Of a stretch of 64,000 bases of DNA, positions 35,799-43,520 are shown piece by piece (the stretch's first letter is position 1; each line of letters begins with the position of its first letter). The stretch lies in assembly GCF_001720485.1 (NCBI RefSeq), contig NZ_CP017114.1, positions 1,736,001-1,800,000 of the forward strand. The letters are read 5' to 3'. The notes below the pieces were generated by a model. The model was not told where the DNA came from and did no database searches. It saw nothing but the letters and a program-made list of their open reading frames with translations. This DNA is from Cobetia marina (GTDB lineage Bacteria > Pseudomonadota > Gammaproteobacteria > Pseudomonadales > Halomonadaceae). The position numbers and the translations under genes were made by a program.

Positions 35799-37157
35799 AT
35801 GGATGAAAAGACGTTGCAAAGCATATTGGATATGCACCAGGCGATGAACATCGAGGTGTTCTACTGGTGGTGTACCGCCATCATGTTCCTGATCCACGCA
35901 GGCTTTCTGGCCTACGAGATCGGTGCCTCCCGTTCCAAGAATGCCCTGGCATCCGGCATGAAGAACGTGCTGACGCTGGCCTCGATCATCCCCGCCTTCT
36001 ACTTCGTGGGCTGGTGGATCTACAACGCCTTCCCCAACGGGCTGATTCCCATCGAGGCTTCCGCGGCACTGCCCTGGAGCGCGAGCATGCGCCCCGACGC
36101 CGATGACATGGGCACCGGTATCTTCTTCGCGGCCTTTGCCCTGTTCGGTGCGACCACGGGCTCGATTCTCTCGGGCGCGGTGATCGAACGCATCCGCCTG
36201 GGCGCCTTCCTGTTACTGGCGGTGATTCTCGGTGCGGGTGTCTGGATCCTGGCGGGCGCCTGGGGCTGGCATCCGGATGGCTGGATGCTGCACAAGCTGG
36301 GCTACCACGATGTCGGCGCGGCGGGCGTGGTGCATGCCGTGGCCGGCTTCTTTGCGCTGGGCGTGCTGCTCAATCTGGGCGCGCGCATCGGCAAGTACAG
36401 TGACGATGGCAAGCCGCAGGTGATCGCACCGCACAACATGCCGATGACCTTGATCGGGCTGATGCTGATCATCGTCGGTTTCTTCGGCTTCCTCGGTGGC
36501 TGCATCATCTTCAACACCGGTGACATCGGCTGGACCACCATCTACGGCAATCGCACCAACCTTTCGGCCTTCGCCTTCAATACCCTGATGGGCTTCGGTG
36601 GCGGCGTGATCGGCGCCTACCTGTCCTCGCGTGACCCCTTCTGGACCATGTCCGGTGCACTGGGCGGCATCATCACCGTCGCGGCGGGGCTGGATCTCTA
36701 CAACCCGGGCCTGGCCTTCGTGCTGGCGGTCACCGGTGGCGCCTTGATGCCGAAGATCGGCGCGCTGCTCGAGAAGCGTGGCCTGGACGACTCCGTCGGC
36801 GCCTTCGCGGTACATGGCTTCTGCGGTTTCTACGGTGTGGTACTGGTGGGTGTCTTCGCCGCGGGCTTCCCGAATGTCGGCGAAGGCGTGCCGGACGTCT
36901 CCTTCACCGGGCAGCTGACAGGCGCGGTGGTGATGGCAGTGACGGGCTTCGTGCCGGGTTGGGGCGTTGCCTATCTGCTCAAGAAGTTCAACCTGCTGCG
37001 CGTGCCGCCGCATGTCGAAGTGCTCGGGCTGGACCTGTTCGAAGTGCCGGCCAAGGCCTACCCGGAGAGCATGGCAACCGAGTCATCTTCCAGCGTTCCG
37101 GCACGTTCCGGTGGGGTAGTGGCAGCACCGATGGACAAGCGTCCCGATATCAGCTGA
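35799..37157 (+). CDS. amt: Amt-family ammonium (or methylammonium) transporter
   Basis: A 452-residue channel with 11 predicted helices. The pore histidines are present in DVGAAGVVHAVAGF and FAVHGFCGFYG, and the family segment GFFGFLGGCIIFNTG is clear. AAGGAG (35785-35790) 8 bases before ATG 35799 sets the start. Placement between the TMAO demethylase and a tmm gene suggests uptake of ammonium or methylated amines in the same programme. No glnK gene is adjacent, unlike many amtB loci; a 55-residue membrane protein follows instead. Confidence 0.92.
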   Translation: MDEKTLQSILDMHQAMNIEVFYWWCTAIMFLIHAGFLAYEIGASRSKNALASGMKNVLTLASIIPAFYFVGWWIYNAFPNGLIPIEASAALPWSASMRPDADDMGTGIFFAAFALFGATTGSILSGAVIERIRLGAFLLLAVILGAGVWILAGAWGWHPDGWMLHKLGYHDVGAAGVVHAVAGFFALGVLLNLGARIGKYSDDGKPQVIAPHNMPMTLIGLMLIIVGFFGFLGGCIIFNTGDIGWTTIYGNRTNLSAFAFNTLMGFGGGVIGAYLSSRDPFWTMSGALGGIITVAAGLDLYNPGLAFVLAVTGGALMPKIGALLEKRGLDDSVGAFAVHGFCGFYGVVLVGVFAAGFPNVGEGVPDVSFTGQLTGAVVMAVTGFVPGWGVAYLLKKFNLLRVPPHVEVLGLDLFEVPAKAYPESMATESSSSVPARSGGVVAAPMDKRPDIS

Positions 37158-37295
37158 GTCGGTTCTGACGATCACCCGCATGAGGATTGGCTCGTTTGTT
37201 GCAGCGTTCGTTGCCATCTGTCCTGAAGTCTGGCTGCCAGCCAGTGGCGGAGCGAACGGGCCGATTCGTTTTCTTTCTTCTCCAGGAGTCTTGTC

Positions 37296-37463
37296 ATGGA
37301 AACTGTCGATACTGCGGTACATGCTGCCAACTATGCGTTCTTCTTCAGCAATTCAGGGATGGTGGCGGTCAGTCTGTTGATCGCGGCTGGCGTCTGCATC
37401 TCGTTGAGCGTCAATATCCTGCGCCATGAGAAAGCGTCATTCCGCAGCAAGAAGACCCTCTGA
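37296..37463 (+). CDS. Small single-helix membrane protein downstream of amt
   Basis: A 55-residue open frame with a strong site (AGGAG at 37284-37288, 7 bases before the ATG). The product has a polar N-terminus, one hydrophobic helix (about residues 21-41, GMVAVSLLIAAGVCISLSV) and a basic tail (RHEKASFRSKK), so the C-terminus should face the cytoplasm. It lies 138 bases after amt on the same strand and just before a long hairpin. I do not recognise a family. A partner or regulator of the transporter is a guess from position. Codon use is normal for the region. Confidence 0.7.
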   Translation: METVDTAVHAANYAFFFSNSGMVAVSLLIAAGVCISLSVNILRHEKASFRSKKTL

Positions 37464-37489
37464 TCCATCGGGGCCTTCTTGCTCCGCAA

Positions 37490-37544
37490 CCACAGAATGC
37501 ACAACGCCGCGAAGCCATGCTTCGCGGCGTTGTGCATTCTGTGG
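37490..37544. terminator. Perfect 25-bp hairpin between convergent amt and tmm copy 2
   Basis: Two 25-base arms (outer bases CCACAGAATGC, inner CGCCGCGAAG) pair without a mismatch around a 5-base CCATG loop, 27 bases after the 55-residue frame and 60 bases beyond the tmm stop. It can serve both strands, but there is no T-run. Confidence 0.8.
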
Positions 37545-37603
37545 GCCCGATGTCACATGTCAGGTGACACAAGGCCGTCAGTCAATCAGATCCTGTCCGT
37601 CAC

Positions 37604-39013
37604 TCAGGCCTTGTCAGTCGCGAGGGAGCGTTCGGCGGCTGTCTGACTGCCTGCCTGGCGGGTGTCGCGTTCGGGCTGTGCCAGGAAGGCTTCCAGCGAA
37701 TCATCCATCGCGTCGAGCCAGGGCGTGTGATGGCGCGGGGCCATGGTGCCGGTCATCAGCGAGCGGTAGGAGTAGTCACGGAAGGTCATGATGTTCTCGT
37801 GCTTGTGGTGCTCCCACTCGAGGAAGGTGCGATTGACGCCGTCGATATCGAAGCTCGGATAATCCGTCTTGGAAATCAGTGACTTCACGTAATCGCCCTG
37901 GAAGCGGATCATCGATTCATCGCTGTCCAACGTCTCTTCCCGGTCACGCCATGCCTGACTGTCTGCCTGCATGGCCTCGCGGCTGGGCAGCGCGATCTCA
38001 CCGAGAATCACGTCACGCACCCACCATGCCTGGGCATCGAACATGTTGAAGGTGTACCACTGATCCTGCATGCCGAGATAGAACAGGCGCGGATTGGCTT
38101 CCCAGGCAGCGCCCTTGTAGAGACCGAGCGGCCACATGCGGTTGGCTGTCTTGAGGCGCAGCGGTTCATCGAGGAACGGGAAGTGATGGAGGTAGCCGGT
38201 GCACAGGATGATGGCATCGATCTTCTTGCGGGTGCCATCGCGGAAATAGGCGGTGTCGCGGTCCACTTTCTGCAACAGCGGCTTCTCTTCCCAGTTCTCC
38301 GGCCAGGCAAAGCCCATCGGGGCGGTGCGATAGCTGGTGGTGATGCTGCGAGCGCCATACTTGTAGCACTGTGAACCGATATCTTCGGCAGAGTAGCTGC
38401 TGCCGATCAGCAGCAGATCCTTGCCCTTGAACTCCAGCGCATCGCGGAAGTCATGTGCATGCAGAATACGGCCATTGAACTCCGAGAACCCCGGGAACTC
38501 AGGCACGTTGGGAGTCGAGAAGTGACCGGAAGCGACGATGACGTGGTCAAACTGCTCCTGAACGACCGTGTCCGACTGCTGGTCATGGACGCTGACGGTG
38601 AACTGCTGGCGGGTGTCGTCAAAGCTGACATGGCGCACCGGGCAATTGAAGCGAATGAACTTGCGCACGCCCGCCTTTTCGACCCGACCCTTGAGGTAAT
38701 CGAAGATGACTGCGCGAGGCGGGTATGAGGCGATCGGGTGGCCGAAGTGCTCCTCGAAGGAATAATCCGCGAACTCCAGACATTCCTTGGGGCCGTTGGA
38801 CCACAGGTAGCGGTACATGCTGCCGTGGACGGGTTCACCATTTTGATCGAGACCGGTGCGCCAGCTGTAGTTCCACAGGCCGCCCCAGTCGCTCTGCTTT
38901 TCAAAACAGACTATCTCGGGAATGTCGATACCCTTGTCAGCGGCAGATTGAAAGGCGCGCAGCTGTGCCAGGCCACTCGGCCCTGCGCCAATGATCGCAA
39001 TGCGTTTTGTCAT
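37604..39013 (-). CDS. tmm: Trimethylamine monooxygenase, copy 2
   Basis: A 469-residue paralogue of the protein at 28125-29534. By hand count about 53 of 450 compared residues differ (about 88% identity), mostly at the surface and C-terminal tail; the FAD motif GAGPSG, the FMO motif [11 protein letters not shown] and the NADPH motif GSSYSAED are the same. AGGAA before ATG 39013 sets the start. The gene is on the minus strand like copy 1, so the two form long direct repeats around the demethylase and amt. A Fur-like palindrome about 100 bases upstream suggests different control from copy 1. Confidence 0.92.
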   Translation of the reverse strand: MTKRIAIIGAGPSGLAQLRAFQSAADKGIDIPEIVCFEKQSDWGGLWNYSWRTGLDQNGEPVHGSMYRYLWSNGPKECLEFADYSFEEHFGHPIASYPPRAVIFDYLKGRVEKAGVRKFIRFNCPVRHVSFDDTRQQFTVSVHDQQSDTVVQEQFDHVIVASGHFSTPNVPEFPGFSEFNGRILHAHDFRDALEFKGKDLLLIGSSYSAEDIGSQCYKYGARSITTSYRTAPMGFAWPENWEEKPLLQKVDRDTAYFRDGTRKKIDAIILCTGYLHHFPFLDEPLRLKTANRMWPLGLYKGAAWEANPRLFYLGMQDQWYTFNMFDAQAWWVRDVILGEIALPSREAMQADSQAWRDREETLDSDESMIRFQGDYVKSLISKTDYPSFDIDGVNRTFLEWEHHKHENIMTFRDYSYRSLMTGTMAPRHHTPWLDAMDDSLEAFLAQPERDTRQAGSQTAAERSLATDKA

Positions 39014-39114
39014 GGGTATTTCCTGTTGAGACTGTAATGAGACGTCGTGTTCCGTGAACCCCGCGTTGCGGGATGTCGTGTTGACCAGGTGCTTTTTCCT
39101 CTGTAGTGGATCGC

Positions 39115-39133
39115 GATAATAATGAGCATTATC
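39115..39133. promoter_or_regulatory. Fur-box-like palindrome upstream of tmm copy 2
   Basis: GATAATAATGAGCATTATC matches the classic 19-bp Fur consensus GATAATGATAATCATTATC at 16 positions, with perfect GATAAT/ATTATC arms. It lies 102-120 bases upstream of the tmm start; no other gene faces it closely. Confidence 0.65.
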
Positions 39134-39873
39134 CAGCGCTTGGGTGGCCTGGAAAGGTAAGGAATCCAGTTGACTGGCCACCTGTCATTTCGCTGAGCCT
39201 GAGCACGGAAGGCGTATTTTTTATTGCCTTGAGAGCCATCTACTGCTCGCGGAACGTGAGGCATCCTCGCAGAAATGATGCGTCATCTCAAATGTGAGGT
39301 GTTGATTCTGAGTGCATGAAGTGTACACGATCATGAGAGTGTTTAGGCTTTAGTGGCAAGATCCTTGTGGATTGTGTCTTTCTTCCGAATGGCCAGGATG
39401 AAGGATGTGATTTATCGGCTCATGGTTGGTGTAGTTATTTAGTAAATTATTGATTTACAGCATCTTTTTTATGTCGTGGTGGTTTTCCATGGCGTTGTCT
39501 GGCGTGTTTTATGTGTAGAAAAAAAGAAGATTTACGTGTTGCAATTCCGCTTGGAAAGTGGATGATTTTCTGTCTCTTCAATGCGTAATTTGTCAAACGG
39601 GTGTTGGGCTAAAATATCCTCTTTGTCAGGCAGGTTGGCGCTCGTGATTTTGAGGTGTGGAGTAAATGAGGGTGTGAGAAGGATGTGAACGTAGTGTCGG
39701 AGTAGTGAGTGGCGTGAGAATGGAGAAAGAACAGAAATCAGAAGGGAAAAGGGTGCCAGATTATCGAATGATCCTCGCTGGAGGATTTTCTAGAGGATCT
39801 GCGGGGCTATTCACTCACCAGACCAGCGACGAGGGGGAAGCGGAGGTTGATCACTCTGCATGGCGAAAGGGCG
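39134..39873. other. Low-GC intergenic region
   Basis: About 740 bases without a gene on either strand that has a usable start and family resemblance. Base composition falls far below the surroundings; for example 39421-39480 is about 30% G+C with T-rich runs. No repeat ends, integrase or RNA gene is evident. It may be a decayed insertion or house an unannotated small RNA. Confidence 0.6.
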
Positions 39874-39879
39874 TATACT
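39874..39879 (+). promoter_or_regulatory. Possible -10 box of arfA
   Basis: TATACT is a near-consensus -10 hexamer 35 bases before the arfA start; no good -35 hexamer lies at the right distance. Confidence 0.4.
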
Positions 39880-39914
39880 GGGCCGGTGACAGAGAGGCCA
39901 CAGGAGAAGACACC

Positions 39915-40094
39915 ATGACTCACAAACGCAAGGTGCAGGACAACGCCCTCAAGGCAGTGCTGCGTACCCCGATGTTCAAGCAGCGTGTCGTGAAGGCGCG
40001 CAAGGGCAAGGGCAGCTACCAGCGCAATGGCAAGCAACAAGGGGGTAGCGGTGGCAGTGAGGCTCCTTCAGTCGGTGTGTATTGCGCCGCTTGA
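39915..40094 (+). CDS. arfA: Alternative ribosome-rescue factor A
   Basis: ArfA frees ribosomes stalled on non-stop mRNA by recruiting release factor 2, as a backup to tmRNA. The 59-residue product matches E. coli ArfA in its core: QDNALKAVLRTPMFKQRV followed by the basic KARKGKGSYQRNGK. AGGAG 8 bases before ATG 39915 sets the start; the long frame from 39705 is unlikely. The last 14 codons and the stop are covered by a stem-loop, and the encoded tail (VGVYCAA) is hydrophobic as in the unstable full-length E. coli protein. Both features point to the known self-limiting design in which truncated ArfA is the active form. Confidence 0.88.
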   Translation: MTHKRKVQDNALKAVLRTPMFKQRVVKARKGKGSYQRNGKQQGGSGGSEAPSVGVYCAA

Positions 40095-40112
40095 AGAAGC
40101 CTCATTGCCGCC
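40050..40112 (+). promoter_or_regulatory. Stem-loop across the arfA stop codon
   Basis: Arms 40050-40069 and 40093-40112 pair over 20 positions with one C-A mismatch and two G-U pairs around a 23-base loop. The 5' arm starts at codon 46 and the 3' arm begins within the stop codon. In E. coli a hairpin here is cut by RNase III to give a non-stop mRNA. Confidence 0.75.
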
Positions 40113-40148
40113 TCTGAAGGGAGCCCCTGTCTGAGGCGCTGGTCACAT

Positions 40149-40178
40149 GAACGCCGCAGCATCAGCGCTGCGGCGTTC
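40149..40178. terminator. Bidirectional terminator after arfA
   Basis: A perfect 12-bp stem (GAACGCCGCAGC) with a 6-base loop lies between the convergent arfA and the flavin oxidoreductase gene. Confidence 0.75.
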
Positions 40179-40205
40179 GTGTATCTGGCCACTTCGAGAA
40201 GCGGC

Positions 40206-41417
40206 TCAGTCGCGGAGACAGTCGGCGAAGTGCGCGTTCCAGGTCTCGGCGCGTGCGGCGTCACGGGCTTCATAGTCGGCCAGCACCGTCTCCAGTTCGC
40301 CCAGTGACTCCTGCTCACGGTCCTCGCCCAACTGGGTCAGGCGCAGGGTATACCAGGCGGTCACGCCGCCTTCCGGCGGGGCGCTGAAACGTGGGAACTC
40401 TGGCGCGGGGCATTCTCCCGCTCGCCATAGCGTGGGCAGTGACGGGTGCAGCGCCAGTGGGCGGGCCAGGCCGACGAAGTCGACGGCGCCCTGTGCCACG
40501 GCGTCTTCGGCCTGCGCCAGAGTCTTGAAGCCGCCGGTCGCCATCAGCGGCAGGGTCGTCACCTCGCGTGCACGCCTGGCGAACTCGACGAAGTAGGGGC
40601 CGCTGGCACTGGCGTCCGGCGCGGAGCTGGCGCCGGGGAAGTAGGTGCCGCCACTGATGTCGATCAGATCGATGGGCAGCTCATCGAGCGCTGCTATCAC
40701 TTGTAGCGCTTCGGCTTCCTCGAAACCGCCCTCAAGTTGATCGCTGGAGTTGAGTTTCACCATGACCGGGTAGTCGTGGCCAACGGCCTCGCGCACGGCA
40801 ATGATCACCTCACGCATCAGCCGCATGCGGTTGTCGAGGCTACCGCCGTAGTCATCCGTGCGCTGATTGAAGAGGGGGGACAGAAACTGGCTGAGCAGAA
40901 AGCCGTGTGCGGCATGTACTTGAACCCCGCCAAACCCGGCGTCACGAGCCAGGCGCGCCGTGGTTGCCATGGCGGCAGGCAAGGCCTTGATGGCCTCCAG
41001 ACTCATGGCCTCGCAACGTAGCCCGGGGATATCCAGCGCGCTGGGGCCATGTGGCGTACTGGTCGGCGGGTAGGCCATCGCGCCGGCGTGGCCGAGCTGC
41101 AGCCAGAGGTCTGCACCGTGCTGTTGACCGCGCTGGGCCAGTTGCGTGAAGGCTGCGAGATCCGACTGCGCGTTGAGCACCAGATTGCCGGGTTTCTCGG
41201 CATGCTGGTGGTCAGGCTGTACCTCACCGACTAGTGACGCCGCTACGCCACCCTCTGCCCAGCGCTCATAAAGGCGCAGCTGTGCCTCACTGGGATGTCC
41301 CGTGCCATCACCGAGGGAATCCGACATCGCAGCCTTGACGATTCGGTTGGCGAGCACCCGGCCGCTTGGCAACGTGAAGGGCGTGAACAGGGCGGAAGCT
41401 GTCGGCTGGTCTGTCAT
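40206..41417 (-). CDS. NADH:flavin oxidoreductase, Old Yellow Enzyme family
   Basis: A 403-residue FMN-dependent TIM-barrel oxidoreductase. It shows the family's LFTPFTLPSGRVLANRIVKAAM start, LQLGHAGAMA, the active-site region GGVQVHAAHGFLLSQFLSPLFN with the HAAHGFL motif, RTDDYGGSLDNRMRL, and MATGGFKTLAQAEDAV near the phosphate site. These enzymes reduce enones or related compounds with NAD(P)H. A LysR gene lies divergently, so this is probably its target. The tail of about 40 charged residues is longer than usual. Confidence 0.9.
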   Translation of the reverse strand: MTDQPTASALFTPFTLPSGRVLANRIVKAAMSDSLGDGTGHPSEAQLRLYERWAEGGVAASLVGEVQPDHQHAEKPGNLVLNAQSDLAAFTQLAQRGQQHGADLWLQLGHAGAMAYPPTSTPHGPSALDIPGLRCEAMSLEAIKALPAAMATTARLARDAGFGGVQVHAAHGFLLSQFLSPLFNQRTDDYGGSLDNRMRLMREVIIAVREAVGHDYPVMVKLNSSDQLEGGFEEAEALQVIAALDELPIDLIDISGGTYFPGASSAPDASASGPYFVEFARRAREVTTLPLMATGGFKTLAQAEDAVAQGAVDFVGLARPLALHPSLPTLWRAGECPAPEFPRFSAPPEGGVTAWYTLRLTQLGEDREQESLGELETVLADYEARDAARAETWNAHFADCLRD

Positions 41418-41434
41418 GGGGGATGTCTCTCTCC

Positions 41435-41475
41435 TGGCACGGGTTTGGCACTTTACCTGACACAGAATGTGGCAC
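41435..41475. promoter_or_regulatory. Three TGGCAC repeats between oxidoreductase and LysR genes
   Basis: TGGCAC occurs at 41435, 41446 and 41470, spaced 11 and 24 bases. The last two share TGGCACT and a following CTG(A/T)CA. This is a plausible binding region for the divergent LysR regulator. Confidence 0.5.
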
Positions 41476-41563
41476 TGAATCTGTCATTTCAGGAACTGAT
41501 GTCATGGTGACACGCCTTGTGACTGCTGATAATCCGTTGTGCGCGCACAGTATTCGTGAGCAT

Positions 41564-42466
41564 ATGGAACATATGAAAACGCACACAGATCTCAACATCT
41601 TTCACGCCGTCGTCGACGCTGGCACCTTCACCGGGGCGGCGCGCCAGCTTGGCATTACCCACTCGGCGATCAGCAAGCGCATCGCGCAGCTGGAGCAGCG
41701 TCTTGGTGCCCAGTTGCTGATTCGCTCCACTCGGCGGATGCGCCTGAGTGAAGCAGGCCAGCTCTATGCCCTGGAGACGCGCGAGTTGCAGGAGCGCCTG
41801 CGCCATGTCGAGCAGGAGATTGCCGAAGGTAGTGGCGCGCTCAAGGGGCGCATTCGTCTCTCGTGTTCCAACGCACTGGGGAAATTGCAGGTAATGCCGT
41901 TGCTGATGCGCTTCATGGAGCGCTATCCCGAGGTCATCGTGGATCTGACCCTGACGGATGCCGTGGTCGACCTGGTGCATGAGGGGATGGATCTGGCCAT
42001 CCGCAGCACCGCAAAGCCTGAGCCCGGCCTGATCGCCAGGCGGTTGGCCACCAATCAGCGTGTCATCTGTGCATCGCCGGAGTATCTGGCAAGACATGGC
42101 AGGCCGCGCTCAGTGGCGGATCTGGCGGAGCATGTCAGCCTGATCCTGAATCTCCCCGGTGGCTTCAACGCCTGGGGACTCACGTCACTGCCCGAGATGC
42201 GCTGCGGCTTCCTCTCCAACTCCCTGGAAACCCTGCACGCCGCCTGTCTGGGAGGGCGTGGCGTTGCCTGTCTGCCGTACTACCTGATCGCCGATGACCT
42301 GGCCTCTGGGCGCTTGATCCCGCTGCTGGAAGACATTCGTGGTGACGGTGCCGATACCAGCATCTTCCTCGTCCGCCCGGAGACGTCGATTCTGCCGCGC
42401 CGGGTGAGAGTGCTGATGGATGCCTTGATCACGGGGTTTGACGCAGAGGAAGCTCAGCGTACGTGA
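41564..42466 (+). CDS. LysR-family transcriptional regulator
   Basis: A LysR protein of about 300 residues with the winged helix (LNIFHAVVDAGTFTGAARQ, HSAISKRIAQLEQRLGAQLL in successive helices, about 8-62) and an effector domain (LAIRSTAKPEPGLIARRLA). The annotated start could be ATG 41564 or 41573; the longer frame from 41423 would begin inside the regulatory repeats. It diverges from the Old Yellow Enzyme gene and probably controls it. Confidence 0.87.
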   Translation: MEHMKTHTDLNIFHAVVDAGTFTGAARQLGITHSAISKRIAQLEQRLGAQLLIRSTRRMRLSEAGQLYALETRELQERLRHVEQEIAEGSGALKGRIRLSCSNALGKLQVMPLLMRFMERYPEVIVDLTLTDAVVDLVHEGMDLAIRSTAKPEPGLIARRLATNQRVICASPEYLARHGRPRSVADLAEHVSLILNLPGGFNAWGLTSLPEMRCGFLSNSLETLHAACLGGRGVACLPYYLIADDLASGRLIPLLEDIRGDGADTSIFLVRPETSILPRRVRVLMDALITGFDAEEAQRT

Positions 42467-42566
42467 GTAAACGACGATTTACCGAGTGATTGTCTTGCAG
42501 GATTCATGACATATTGACCCAAGGAGCGACCTTGAGACTCCTGTGACGTAGATCATGGAGCGAGAC

Positions 42567-43376
42567 ATGTCACCAACGGGAAAAGATCGATTTGCGGTAC
42601 TGATTGATGCAGACAATGCCCAGGCCGCCGTCTGTGAGGAATTGCTGGCGGAGATCGCGAAACTGGGAATCGCCAGCATCAAGCGCGCCTATGGGGACTG
42701 GACCACCTCCAACCTGACGCCCTGGAAGGAGCCACTTCTGCACCATGGCATTCAGCCTATCCAGCAGTTCCGTTATACCCAGGGCAAGAACGCGACGGAT
42801 TGCGCCTTGATCATCGATGCCATGGATCTGTTGTATGCGGGCAATGTGGAGGGATTCTGTCTGGTGTCCTCGGACAGTGATTTCACGCGCCTGGCGACAC
42901 GTCTGAGGGAAAGCGGCATGCGCGTGCATGGCTTCGGGGAAGCCAAGACCCCTCAACCCTTCGTTTCCGCCTGTGACAGTTTCCTGCATACCGAGTGTCT
43001 GCGCAGGGAGCCGGATACGCCCGCCGTGGCGAAGCCCTCGAGCAAGTCGCCTGTCGTGAAGAAGCCCCCGAGCAAGCCGCCGGCCGAGACGGTCACCCTC
43101 GTCAAGCCGACCAAGGCACAGCGACAGCTGAGGTCGCATATCCTCAATGCACTGAACGAGCTGCCACAGACGGATGGCTGGACGGCCCTGTCAGCGCTGG
43201 GAAGTTACCTGAAAAAGAAGATGCCCGGCTTCACGCCGGCGGATCATGGTGCCAGCAAGCTGGGGGGAGTGATTCAGCAATTGGAGTATCTGGACAAATG
43301 GCAACGCCCTGTCAAAGGCGGTTCCGTGCATTTGTATGTCCGGAAAAAGGCCAGGGAGACGGCAAAGGCCAGCTGA
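42567..43376 (+). CDS. NYN-domain protein with OST-HTH/LOTUS domain
   Basis: A 269-residue protein. The N-terminal NYN (PIN-like, DUF88/LabA) nuclease domain covers about 8-140, with acidic residues in VLIDADNAQ, DCALIIDAMDLL and SSDSDFTRLATRLRE. A Pro/Lys linker with the repeated S-K-x-P-x-x-K pattern (about 150-180) leads to an OST-HTH/LOTUS domain (about 190-260), which binds RNA in related proteins. GGAG six bases before ATG 42567 sets the start. A single-strand RNA nuclease role is inferred from family. Confidence 0.88.
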   Translation: MSPTGKDRFAVLIDADNAQAAVCEELLAEIAKLGIASIKRAYGDWTTSNLTPWKEPLLHHGIQPIQQFRYTQGKNATDCALIIDAMDLLYAGNVEGFCLVSSDSDFTRLATRLRESGMRVHGFGEAKTPQPFVSACDSFLHTECLRREPDTPAVAKPSSKSPVVKKPPSKPPAETVTLVKPTKAQRQLRSHILNALNELPQTDGWTALSALGSYLKKKMPGFTPADHGASKLGGVIQQLEYLDKWQRPVKGGSVHLYVRKKARETAKAS

Positions 43377-43412
43377 ATCCTCGTCATCTCACGATGCACG
43401 ATGCCTTTCGAC

Positions 43413-43464
43413 ACAGAAGCCCCGTGATGGCCAGTCTCCTGTCTGGCTGTCACGGGGCTTCTGT
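43413..43464. terminator. Bidirectional terminator
   Basis: A perfect 15-bp outer stem (ACAGAAGCCCCGTGA) encloses a second GCCAG/CTGGC stem. It sits between the convergent NYN and CNNM genes. Confidence 0.8.
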
Positions 43465-43520
43465 CGTTCAGTGTGGCGGTGGTTTCACGCCTGACGCGCG
43501 CGGGGCTCGCGCAGTCCATG

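Noticed and set aside
39705..39914. N-terminal extension of arfA by 70 codons
   Set aside because: No homology, no ribosome binding site at 39705, and the true ArfA start has AGGAG at ideal spacing.
41435..41450. Sigma-54 promoter before the LysR gene at 41564
   Set aside because: GG-N10-GC spacing fits but the -12 part reads TGGCA, not TTGCA, and the sequence belongs to a TGGCAC repeat series that explains it better.
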